Shown here in pieces: positions 27,874 through 37,185 of a DNA stretch of 64,000 nucleotides. The stretch is taken from contig JAEUVX010000014.1 of NCBI GenBank assembly GCA_016786615.1, positions 1 to 64,000 of the forward strand, in the 5' to 3' direction. The number at the start of each line of letters is the position of its first letter. Positions within the stretch are counted from its first letter, which is position 1. The DNA is from Flavipsychrobacter sp. Its GTDB lineage: Bacteria; Bacteroidota; Bacteroidia; Chitinophagales; Chitinophagaceae. The notes beneath the pieces were generated by a model. The model worked only from the letters and a program-made list of their open reading frames with translations. It was not told the DNA's origin and searched no databases. Both the position numbers and the translations under genes were made by a program.

Positions 27874-30800
27874 TTAGTTAGTCTTAGGGCTTATTGGTAT
27901 AGTTATAGTAACGGTTGTTCCTGTATCTGGTGCTATTTTATCAAGTGTCGTAATGGTAATATTCTGGTCATTGATATAATTGAAGGTTTTAACTCTGTCA
28001 TTGATTAGTTCCATGCCTCTAGACACATGCTCAGGGTTTCGAGTAGCATTTATTATTGCTGCTTGTTGTCTACCGATACCATTATCGTCAACCACACAAA
28101 CTAAAGTTAGTTCATTATGATTATTTGAAACGATGCTGAATGTAATTTTTAATAGCCCTTTAATATTCGTTTCTGAAAAGCCGTGCTTTATTGAGTTTTC
28201 AACAAATGGTTGAAGCAGCATAGATGGAATGAGTATGTCGTTTGTGTCAATGTGTTGGGGTTGTGTTATGATATATTCAAACCGATCTTCGAAACGTAAT
28301 TTTTCTAAAGAAAGATACAGTCTGAGCATCTCAATTTCGGCATGTAATTGTATATACTTATTCTTCGAAGACTCAAGAAATAGACGCATGAGCCTGGCAA
28401 ATTTTGATAAATAGTCATTGGCTGCAATTTCATTATTATGAAGAATGTAGTGTTGTATTGAGTTGATAGTATTGAAAATGAAGTGAGGATTCATTTGTGA
28501 TTGCAATGCATTGAGTTCTAAAGCAGCTATTTTTTTATTTATTTCATTTTTATGTTTTTCTCTGTTGATTATTCTTTTTATCCGTGTGTAAACTATGATT
28601 GTAATTGTAATGAGTAGTATAAATAGGATTGCGATATAAAAAAATGGCTCTTGCCAGAAAGCTGGTATAACAAACACAGACAGCGTTGCATCACATATAT
28701 TTGATTTGAAACCATCTTTACTAGCCTGTATGTACAGATAGTATTTGCCTGGGGGCAAATTAGTATAGCTTATGGAAGATTGCCTTTCTGGTGGATTATT
28801 CCACTTTTTATCAAAGCCTATTAGTTTGTATCGGTATAAATAGTTTTGAGCATTTTTGTAATCCAGTATAGAAAAGCCAGCGTTGAAAAAGTTTCCATCC
28901 CATTTAAGTTCAATACATTTTTTATTGTTGTATTCCCTTAAGTTATCTGTCCCCGCTACGGTTAGTGAAGTAATTGCAACAGGCATACTTGTAATATCGC
29001 GGGAAGGGATAGAAGTTGGTAAAAAACTAATCATTCCCGATTTACTTCCAAAGAATAACTCACCGTTATTATCTGCTGCTGCACACTTAAAGTTATAATC
29101 GTCACTTATTGTCCCGTCGTTCTCTTTATATAGAGTATAGTTATTGTTATTCAAACTATACTTAAATAGTCCTTCAACAGTACTTATCCAAACATCTCCG
29201 TTAGCTATTGGCATTATGGCAGAAATCATATTATTGGGTAGGTTATTGTGATGATACACATGCTGCCTGTTATCAGAAATCCTGAATACCCCATAACCGG
29301 TGGTGCCTATCCATAAATTATGATGTACATCTTCCTTTATATCCCATACATTGATATTGTCATCGTCTAATAAGTATTTTTTTCTATATTGTATTTCAGA
29401 AGGGCTTGTATTAATAATTTCGAACAGACCGTCATTGGTACCTATCCAAATAGTATTGCGATGATCTTTATATATGTTCCAAACACAGTTATTAGTGGTA
29501 TTCTTATCTGTAGATATCTTATACTGAAATAGCCTTCTGCTAGAACGCTCATAGATGTATAATCCTGAGCTATGCGTGCCAATCCATATATTGTCGTTGT
29601 CCTCCAATAGACTCCACGCCATATTGAAGCTGCTGGAGAATATATGTTTTTGATATGGTTCAAACCGTTTTTTTGCCATGTTTAATATGAAGACACCTTT
29701 TTCTCCTGCAGCCAACATGCTTCCATTTTTTAGTGTTATCAGTGCATTAGTTGTGTATTCACTTGTCAATCTGCGGTCTGGCAATAATAAAGGATATGAG
29801 CTATGAAAAAAGTGTTCTTTGGCGCCGGCATCATATCTTAGCATGTTAATATATCCGGCTTTAGTACCTACCCATATTTCATTGTGTTTGTTTGCATGAA
29901 TTGCACGTATATAATTGTGCGTTAATTTTCTTGATGTATTGTTTTGGCTGTATTTTTTAAAGTAGTATTTCCCTCTGTTTATTTTATATAGCCCAGAATT
30001 AGTACCTGCCCAAATTAGTCCTGTATTATCTTCAATAAGGCAATTAATAATTTCACTTTTATTATATTGACTGTTGTCGCTTATTTTAAAACTACTTTTC
30101 TCAATACCGGTATTAGTATAGTTAACAATAGTAATACCGTCAGTATAATAGAATCCCGAGCCTATAGCAGTATTAATATGGTGATATACATGGCCACGGG
30201 CTGTATGTTTTACACCTATTTCATTTATAATTTTCCTGCTTTTAATATCTATTAAAAAGCTGGTATTACCGGTAATAACAGCTAAATGATTTCCACTAAT
30301 AGCACAGGATATTATTGTTGTATATTTAATATTGTCTTTCAAAAATGGCTTGATGATATTATTGGTGACATCGTAAAAGTATATTCCTAAATCGTTCGCA
30401 AATAAGAGTGTGTCTGCACCGGCATCGTGCATGAAAAATACGGGTCTGGATACTTTTTTACAGATTGAAAAATGTCCGTTTTTCAATATCCCAATACGCC
30501 CATCTGCATCACTTATCCATATACGCGACTTGTTATCCTGTACTATGCATTTGATTTGTCTGAATGGAGTAGAGGATGACGTACAGTAAATAGTAAACTG
30601 TTGCTTTTTTCTGTCATAACAACTGATAGCTCCGCCTCTTGATCCTAACCAAACATTATTATCAGTGCCTTCGTAAATAACATCTACTGCATTTTGCCAG
30701 TCACCATTTATCTTTCCAAATATCCCCTTATATGTAACGAAACTATTGCCATTATGCACAGCAAGGCCTTGAAAAGTGCCAACCCATAAAAAGCCTTTAC

Positions 30801-30948
30801 TATCCTGAAGGATCGTTTGCACAATGTTATGAGGAAGGCCATTTCGCGTTGTTATGAGGTCATAGTTTTCTGAAAACTGTTGTGCATATAAACTTACGGA
30901 TGTGAAAATGCTTATAACGAATAGAATTAGTGAGAGTATTGTTTTCAT
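27874..30948 (-). CDS. Two-component-regulator-propeller sensor histidine kinase (LytS-type output)
   Basis: 1024 residues. A signal peptide (LFVISIFTSVSLYAQ) is followed by about 14 Reg_prop beta-propeller repeats (DSKGFLWVGTFQGL, NVWLGSRGG, LIWAGTNSGLYK, TIWIGTNDGLFE, NLWIGTTGYGVF), a Y_Y_Y domain near 690-770, one membrane helix near 775-795 and a LytS-type kinase domain with NPHFIFNTINSIQHYIL. The ATPase motif LLQPFVENSIKHG follows. The periplasmic propellers probably sense an oligosaccharide or another polymer breakdown product, as in related hybrid systems; the ligand is unknown. Unlike hybrid kinases it has no fused receiver; its regulator is the next gene. Confidence 0.9.
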   Translation of the reverse strand: MKTILSLILFVISIFTSVSLYAQQFSENYDLITTRNGLPHNIVQTILQDSKGFLWVGTFQGLAVHNGNSFVTYKGIFGKINGDWQNAVDVIYEGTDNNVWLGSRGGAISCYDRKKQQFTIYCTSSSTPFRQIKCIVQDNKSRIWISDADGRIGILKNGHFSICKKVSRPVFFMHDAGADTLLFANDLGIYFYDVTNNIIKPFLKDNIKYTTIISCAISGNHLAVITGNTSFLIDIKSRKIINEIGVKHTARGHVYHHINTAIGSGFYYTDGITIVNYTNTGIEKSSFKISDNSQYNKSEIINCLIEDNTGLIWAGTNSGLYKINRGKYYFKKYSQNNTSRKLTHNYIRAIHANKHNEIWVGTKAGYINMLRYDAGAKEHFFHSSYPLLLPDRRLTSEYTTNALITLKNGSMLAAGEKGVFILNMAKKRFEPYQKHIFSSSFNMAWSLLEDNDNIWIGTHSSGLYIYERSSRRLFQYKISTDKNTTNNCVWNIYKDHRNTIWIGTNDGLFEIINTSPSEIQYRKKYLLDDDNINVWDIKEDVHHNLWIGTTGYGVFRISDNRQHVYHHNNLPNNMISAIMPIANGDVWISTVEGLFKYSLNNNNYTLYKENDGTISDDYNFKCAAADNNGELFFGSKSGMISFLPTSIPSRDITSMPVAITSLTVAGTDNLREYNNKKCIELKWDGNFFNAGFSILDYKNAQNYLYRYKLIGFDKKWNNPPERQSSISYTNLPPGKYYLYIQASKDGFKSNICDATLSVFVIPAFWQEPFFYIAILFILLITITIIVYTRIKRIINREKHKNEINKKIAALELNALQSQMNPHFIFNTINSIQHYILHNNEIAANDYLSKFARLMRLFLESSKNKYIQLHAEIEMLRLYLSLEKLRFEDRFEYIITQPQHIDTNDILIPSMLLQPFVENSIKHGFSETNIKGLLKITFSIVSNNHNELTLVCVVDDNGIGRQQAAIINATRNPEHVSRGMELINDRVKTFNYINDQNITITTLDKIAPDTGTTVTITIPISPKTN

Positions 30949-31023
30949 GGCTTACAACCGTAAGTTCAGTAATTATATATTCACTTCAAAATCCCCCATT
31001 TAAGCATTTATAGGTAAAAGAAA

Positions 31024-31048
31024 ACGACACGGTTCAATACCGTGTCGT
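31024..31048 (-). terminator. Terminator-like hairpin downstream of the T9SS remnant
   Basis: 10-bp perfect stem ACGACACGGT/ACCGTGTCGT with a 5-nt loop. On the minus strand it is followed by TTTTCTTTT. Confidence 0.75.
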
Positions 31049-31066
31049 CATTTGGGAGGGAGGCAA

Positions 31067-31216
31067 TTATTTACTTACGATCATTCTCTTAGTTGCTATT
31101 TCTTTGCCACCAATGATGAGACTGTATAGGTACAAACCTACTGCCATCTCTGCTGCAGATACAGAAACATTCCCTTCAGTACCTTGTATTGTTACGTTTT
31201 TTATTTTTACAACCAT
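31067..31216 (-). pseudogene. Fragment of a T9SS type A sorting domain
   Basis: 49 codons plus stop. The translation (VSVSAAEMAVGLYLYSLIIG, then KEIATKRMIVSK) is the last half of a typical T9SS C-terminal domain, with the GxYxYxL and xxKRMIVxK ends. No upstream coding part exists: the frame closes four codons before the ATG and a terminator (31229-31261) separates it from the next gene. It is therefore a remnant of a lost surface protein, or a 3' fragment brought in by recombination. Confidence 0.75.
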
Positions 31217-31228
31217 CTGATTCACTCA

Positions 31229-31261
31229 AAATAAAAGCCCCGCATTACAGGGCTTTTATTT
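31229..31261 (-). terminator. Terminator of the T9SS protein gene at 31298
   Basis: 12-bp stem AAATAAAAGCCC/GGGCTTTTATTT with a 9-nt loop, immediately downstream of the minus-strand gene. Confidence 0.75.
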
Positions 31262-31297
31262 ATGGATACAACAGTTCTGATAGCTAGTGGTTACTTG

Positions 31298-32818
31298 CTA
31301 TTTAAGCGAAACCTTTTTCGTAATGACTTTGTTTTTATAGTGGATATTGACCAAGTAGATTCCGTGAGGATTTTGCAACAGGCTAATGGTCATTTTTGCA
31401 GCGGTGGGCCTGATGTCTTCAGTTATCACTTTCCCGCTTATATCTGTTATAGAATAGGTGACATCATTTAAATTCAAGCCGGAAATGGTAAGTGTAAATG
31501 TTTCTGTAGTGGGATTAGGGTATATCATAATCGCATCTTCCAAATTGATATTTTTAGTACCCAATTCTTCCATAATTGGAGCAGGCTGATCACATTCTTC
31601 ATATATAACCCTCCTGTAACTTTTATGCGTTGGACAGCCATTACTGTCTAAACAAGTATAAATGTATTGTTCATCCTGATTTGGACACACAGTAACAGTA
31701 GAATTAGTGCCGAGTGAGTTAGACCACATAGCAGTCATCGTTCCGGAAGGACAAGCTGATGCTGCAATTACTATACAAGAGTCGCAGTGCAATGTATCGG
31801 TTTCGGTATCAACAGACGGACTGGCTATTGTAATATTTACCCGGACCTCGAAATTGACACATCCTTCACAGGTTCTGCATTTAGTAATGTAAGTGGCGTT
31901 TACGCCAGGGGTTACAATATTACTTACCGGCACACCGTTCAGCGTCCAGGTATCATAGTAGCCATCGCAGATATGAGTATTTATGAGGTCGAGGTCTACT
32001 GATTCCTGGCAGCCAATAGTATCGTACAATACATAGACAGGGGGTGCTGATGCTGGTTCGTAATATACCAGGCTTACGCTGTCAATAAAAGCAATCTTTT
32101 TAGATGTCTCAGCCCCGGCACTATCTATTCTGAATTCTATCCTGTCGAAAGTATCAATATCAGTTGCTGTAATAGAGATTGTGTCAGAGTACTTAATCCA
32201 ATTACCTTTATTGATGATGGTAGGAGTAGTATATATACGTTTGTTCCTTGTGCTATCGGTACTTTTCCTTAAGGCCACCTCTACATAATTGTTGGGGTGT
32301 ATATTGTAATTAATATAACCAAAATAACCTGTGGAGCATGTGCCTTGCCAATAGCCGTCCGGAGCCTTTGCCCAAAAGGTTAGTATATAATTCCCCGGAC
32401 ATTCAAACTTATGAAGTTGCCCTAAAATGCTTTCACCTTCATTAAAAGCATATACTCCTGTATATCCGCCCATGATAAGTGCAAATCTTTCGCCATGTTT
32501 GGGAAGCGTACCTGCCCCGGTATTTGATGCGTAAAATAAATTAGGAAAATAGCCATAGCCGCATACGCCCGCAGGTATATTGTAATCCAAAAGGTCTGGT
32601 GTACCACCATATCTCGTACCGGGAGTATAGCCGGTATTATAAGTGAAGCCTGGCTTCCAATATGTAGCATGTCCATTTCCGATGCCGTTAGAACCTGTAG
32701 GGTGTGTTCCTTGTTCGAAACTGGGATTTAATATCAGATTTTTTTGTCCTGATACCAGATGTGCCTGCAAACAAATGAGGCTACATATAAGAACTTTGAT
32801 TAGTGTGGATTTCTTCAT
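31298..32818 (-). CDS. T9SS type A sorting-domain surface protein
   Basis: 506 residues. A signal peptide (LICSLICLQAHLVSGQ) precedes NLILNPSFEQGTHP, the typical start of a carbohydrate-binding-like jelly-roll domain that extends to about residue 255. A cysteine-rich middle follows (CQESVDL, CDGYYDTW, CRTCEGC, CDSCIV), then a T9SS sorting domain (IMIYPNPTTETFTLTISGL ... GIYLVNIHYKNKVITKKVSLK). It is predicted to be secreted or surface-attached; the ligand is unknown. It is the last protein gene of the second island. Confidence 0.85.
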   Translation of the reverse strand: MKKSTLIKVLICSLICLQAHLVSGQKNLILNPSFEQGTHPTGSNGIGNGHATYWKPGFTYNTGYTPGTRYGGTPDLLDYNIPAGVCGYGYFPNLFYASNTGAGTLPKHGERFALIMGGYTGVYAFNEGESILGQLHKFECPGNYILTFWAKAPDGYWQGTCSTGYFGYINYNIHPNNYVEVALRKSTDSTRNKRIYTTPTIINKGNWIKYSDTISITATDIDTFDRIEFRIDSAGAETSKKIAFIDSVSLVYYEPASAPPVYVLYDTIGCQESVDLDLINTHICDGYYDTWTLNGVPVSNIVTPGVNATYITKCRTCEGCVNFEVRVNITIASPSVDTETDTLHCDSCIVIAASACPSGTMTAMWSNSLGTNSTVTVCPNQDEQYIYTCLDSNGCPTHKSYRRVIYEECDQPAPIMEELGTKNINLEDAIMIYPNPTTETFTLTISGLNLNDVTYSITDISGKVITEDIRPTAAKMTISLLQNPHGIYLVNIHYKNKVITKKVSLK

Positions 32819-32910
32819 AAGTAATCGTGATTTGTATTAGAGAAATTGTTTTAATAAAGTTCTCCTTATTTGTGGGTTAACTAAAGTGGTAACTAACAAG
32901 TGGGCAGAAA

Positions 32911-32928
32911 ATGACCATAAGTGGTCAT
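32911..32928. promoter_or_regulatory. Perfect 18-bp palindrome upstream of T9SS gene
   Basis: ATGACCATAAGTGGTCAT: 7-bp arms around TAAG, about 93 nt upstream of the minus-strand gene start at 32818. The form suggests a dimeric regulator's operator; the regulator is unknown. Confidence 0.35.
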
Positions 32929-33273
32929 AGATACTGGTTGTGTGGGCGATAGGTTTACTCATAAATTGATTGACGTACTCCCTAAAATGATTGGGATTCA
33001 CTTATGAGCCGAAAATATCCTATACCTATAGACAGGGAAAAAATGTCTAAAGAAATGAAAAGGATAATGTTAGATTTATTATAACAATGGCAAGTGAATT
33101 GGAGAGACTAGGCGATTAGATATTTAGTTAGTGACGTAAACGCGCTAAGGATTTGGTTTGATAAATGACTAGTCGTATATAAAGTATGCACGACGATTAG
33201 ATAGAGTAGCAATAACATATGCATAAAAAAATTGTGGAGATATGATGGCTCCGCTATTTTATATCTAACCGGC

Positions 33274-33439
33274 TAATATTATTAATAATTGCCAGTTTTC
33301 TAAAATATTATATTTTGAACGAGTTTGAAAAATTGCGTCAATGTAAACCACTAAGAGTAAAGCCTACACTGTCTTTCAGTGGGTATACGCGCCAGAAAAA
33401 ATTCTTCAGTTGGTTCGACACTCGTTCCGTAGGCTCCAC
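33274..33439 (+). repeat. Island 'head' repeat, copy C
   Basis: Second copy of 26685-26850. It ends in a GGTTCGA...CTCCAC motif (33412-33439) and is followed by AGAAAAAG and the terminator facing groEL. This looks like the right boundary of the inserted region. Confidence 0.75.
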
Positions 33440-33448
33440 AGAAAAAGT

Positions 33449-33485
33449 AAAAAGGCTGCAAGAAATCTTGCAGCCTTTTTCTTTT
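33449..33485. terminator. Bidirectional terminator next to groEL (probable original ssrA terminator)
   Basis: 15-bp perfect stem (33449-33463 / 33466-33480) with A-rich and T-rich flanks. It ends groEL on the minus strand. Before island insertion it would have stood directly behind ssrA on the plus strand. Confidence 0.85.
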
Positions 33486-33501
33486 ATCGTTTGTGTACAG
33501 A

Positions 33502-35166
<1,665 letters not shown>

Positions 35167-35187
35167 TTAAATGAATTGAAAAATGAA

Positions 35188-35469
35188 TTAAACGATAGCC
35201 AGTATATCGCTTTCGCGCATTATCAGGTAGTCGCCGCCTTCAATAGAAATTTCAGTGCCTGCATATTTGCCGTATAAAACCGTATCGCCCGACTTAACAG
35301 TCATTGGTTCATCTTTTTTACCGGGGCCGGCAGCAATAACAGTACCACGTTGAGGTTTTTCCTTAGCAGTATCTGGGATGATGATACCACCTGCAGTTTT
35401 CTCTTCAGCTGCTGCGGGTTTAACGATTACCCTGTCGTGCAGCGGTGTAATGTTTACGTTGTTAGCCAT
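35188..35469 (-). CDS. groS: Co-chaperonin GroES (10 kDa)
   Basis: 93 residues. [45 protein letters not shown] contains the mobile loop that contacts GroEL, and [14 protein letters not shown] is the conserved barrel part. It is the first gene of the groES-groEL operon. A near-consensus -7 element (CAACTTTG, minus strand, 35558-35565) lies about 90 nt upstream; no CIRCE-type inverted repeat is visible. Confidence 0.97.
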   Translation of the reverse strand: MANNVNITPLHDRVIVKPAAAEEKTAGGIIIPDTAKEKPQRGTVIAAGPGKKDEPMTVKSGDTVLYGKYAGTEISIEGGDYLIMRESDILAIV

Positions 35470-35557
35470 AGTATATATTATTTAATTTTTTAAATGGATG
35501 AATAATTAATTCCGTATTACTGGTTAATCATGTTTTATGCCATAGCTTGAGGGAGGG

Positions 35558-35565
35558 CAAAGTTG
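35558..35565 (-). promoter_or_regulatory. Possible -7 element of groES-groEL
   Basis: Minus strand CAACTTTG, one mismatch to TAnnTTTG. Confidence 0.35.
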
Positions 35566-35705
35566 CGTCAAAATTTCATGAAAACAATACTTTTTATAAT
35601 ATGTTTTTTGATTTTCTGTCAGTCATAATTTTAAATGTGCAGATGAACCTTTCATTTTGACAGGCTGTTATCTTCGCATACATTTAAACAGAAAAACTGA
35701 AACTT

Positions 35706-36176
35706 ATGGCAATTCAAGTAGGGCAGCTGGCTCCTGATTTTACGCTTCGCGACACGGAAAAGAACAAAGTAACCCTCAGCGATTACAAGGGAAAGAATGT
35801 ACTCTTACTATTTTACCCGGTTGCATTCACCAGCACTTGCACCGCAGAGCTCTGTTCTGTAAGAGATAATATTTCGTTTTATAACAATGCGAATGCAACT
35901 GTATTTGGCATATCAGTAGATTCATTATTTGCCAACGGAAAATTCAAGGCTGAACAGAATCTCAACTTTGCCTTGTTGAGCGACTTTAATAAAGAAGCAT
36001 CTACAGCGTATGATACTATTTATGAAACATGGTTCAATGATATGAAAGGTGTATCTAAGCGTTCGGCATTTGTGATAGATAAAGACGGAGTGGTACAATA
36101 CGCAGAGGTATTGGAAAATGCAGGTGATGTACCTGATTTTAATGCTATACAGGAAACACTCTCCCGATTGAATTAA
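35706..36176 (+). CDS. AhpE/BCP-type peroxiredoxin
   Basis: 156 residues. Thioredoxin-fold peroxidase: APDFTLRDTEKNKVTLSDYKGKNVLLLFYPVAFTSTCTAELCSVRD carries the peroxidatic cysteine in STCTAE, with a second cysteine five residues later (the BCP-like resolving position). It reduces hydroperoxides in the cytoplasm. It is divergent from groES and has no cotranscribed neighbour of related function. Confidence 0.88.
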   Translation: MAIQVGQLAPDFTLRDTEKNKVTLSDYKGKNVLLLFYPVAFTSTCTAELCSVRDNISFYNNANATVFGISVDSLFANGKFKAEQNLNFALLSDFNKEASTAYDTIYETWFNDMKGVSKRSAFVIDKDGVVQYAEVLENAGDVPDFNAIQETLSRLN

Positions 36177-36209
36177 ACCTTAACTTTAGTGTTAATTTAA
36201 AATATACAT

Positions 36210-37133
36210 ATGAAACCTGTAATTACTTTATTAGCTACACTATTTGTATTTAATACTGCTAAAAGTCAAACCGTCCTTTTTAGCAATATGGAAACATGGC
36301 GTACACCTTCAGTTGGTTTCCCTGCAACAACACTAGATGCTGTAGATGGCTGGCGTTGTCCGGATTCATTGGCTCATGCCTATAGTTTTGTAATAGGTTC
36401 TGCATCCCGCCAATTATTCAAATCTACTGACAAAAACGGAGGTAGTTTTGCTGCGAGAATTGTAACACAAACACAAGGGTCTTTAGGTAATCAGGCAGGT
36501 GTACTTACCAATGCGGTAATAGAGCTGGATATCCCTAATCAGGATTTTACATTAAAAGGCGGAACACCGATATATGGCAGGGTAAACTATGTAAATGCAT
36601 GGCTGAAATATAACCAGCAGGGCGGTGATAGTGCCAATGTGGTAATTTCTTCAATTATCAAAGGGGGTAAATCAAACGGGGATGATTCTGTAGTGGGCAG
36701 TGGTGTGCGCTACATTACTGCATCGCAGCCATATACATTGGTATCCGTACCGATAGATTATGGCACTAATACAGCTACGCCAAATGCTTTGCAAATTGTA
36801 TTTACGAGTAGTGGCAGACAGGCTACTATCGGCAGCGAACTGTTAATAGATGATGTTAGCTATTCAATATTCCCGGCAGGTATCAGCACTTTGAATAATG
36901 ATAATTCGCTTGATGTATATCCAAACCCTGCAAATACTGTATTGCATTTAGCATCAAAACAGCCATTACAGTTTGTAATGTATGCAATGAATGGTCAGCA
37001 GGTTATAAGCACAAGTGTAAATGGTAATGCTAACTTAGATTTAAGCTCATTAGCGGCGGGCTCTTATTTTTATATCGCCACTGATAATGATGGCGAAGTA
37101 GTAAAAAGAAATACTATCCTGATTGCCAAATAA
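36210..37133 (+). CDS. PCMD-like T9SS-sorted surface protein
   Basis: 307 residues. Signal peptide (LATLFVFNTAKSQ), then a ~200-residue beta-rich domain (SNMETWRTPSVGFPATTLDAVDGWRCPDS ... GRVNYVNAWLKYN ... IGSELLIDDVSY) that resembles the putative carbohydrate metabolism (PCMD) jelly-roll. A T9SS type A sorting domain (DVYPNPANTVLHLAS ... GSYFYIATDNDGEVVKRNTILIAK) follows. It is predicted to be cell-surface or secreted; the ligand is unknown. It starts 33 bp after the peroxiredoxin gene. Confidence 0.8.
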   Translation: MKPVITLLATLFVFNTAKSQTVLFSNMETWRTPSVGFPATTLDAVDGWRCPDSLAHAYSFVIGSASRQLFKSTDKNGGSFAARIVTQTQGSLGNQAGVLTNAVIELDIPNQDFTLKGGTPIYGRVNYVNAWLKYNQQGGDSANVVISSIIKGGKSNGDDSVVGSGVRYITASQPYTLVSVPIDYGTNTATPNALQIVFTSSGRQATIGSELLIDDVSYSIFPAGISTLNNDNSLDVYPNPANTVLHLASKQPLQFVMYAMNGQQVISTSVNGNANLDLSSLAAGSYFYIATDNDGEVVKRNTILIAK

Positions 37134-37156
37134 TTAATGATTATCCCATTACTAAG

Positions 37157-37185
37157 AAAAGGAGCCAATCGGCTCCTTTTTACTT
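37157..37185. terminator. Bidirectional terminator
   Basis: AAAAGGAGCC/GGCTCCTTTT stem with an AATC loop between two convergent genes. It reaches the stop of the kinase gene. Confidence 0.85.

Larger units (their letters stand above)
30949..31297. other. Intergenic region with two hairpins and a T9SS-domain remnant
   Basis: 349 bp between the propeller kinase and the T9SS protein. It contains two terminator-like hairpins, listed separately, around a 49-codon fragment of a T9SS sorting domain. Confidence 0.6.
32819..33501. other. Gene-poor right end of island 2
   Basis: 683 bp. Contents are an 18-bp palindrome at 32911-32928, an isolated 26-codon ORF at 33004-33084 (MSRKYPIPIDREKM..., too short to call), the 'head' repeat copy C at 33274-33439, and the terminator at 33449-33483. 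I see no convincing gene. Confidence 0.6.

Noticed and set aside
33004-33084. 26-codon ORF starting MSRKYPIPIDREKM
   Set aside because: Too short, no recognisable domain, and it sits in a gene-poor degraded stretch; it may be a remnant but cannot be supported as a gene.
16590-33440. Integron or gene-cassette array
   Set aside because: The repeats are 137-166 bp and flank multi-kilobase multi-gene blocks, lack attC-type inverted-repeat boxes, and no integron integrase is present.
16600-33440. Classical integrative conjugative element or prophage
   Set aside because: No integrase, relaxase, conjugation, capsid or replication gene was recognised in either segment.
35470-35705. CIRCE element before groES
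   Set aside because: No TTAGCACTC-N9-GAGTGCTAA-like inverted repeat is visible in the interval.
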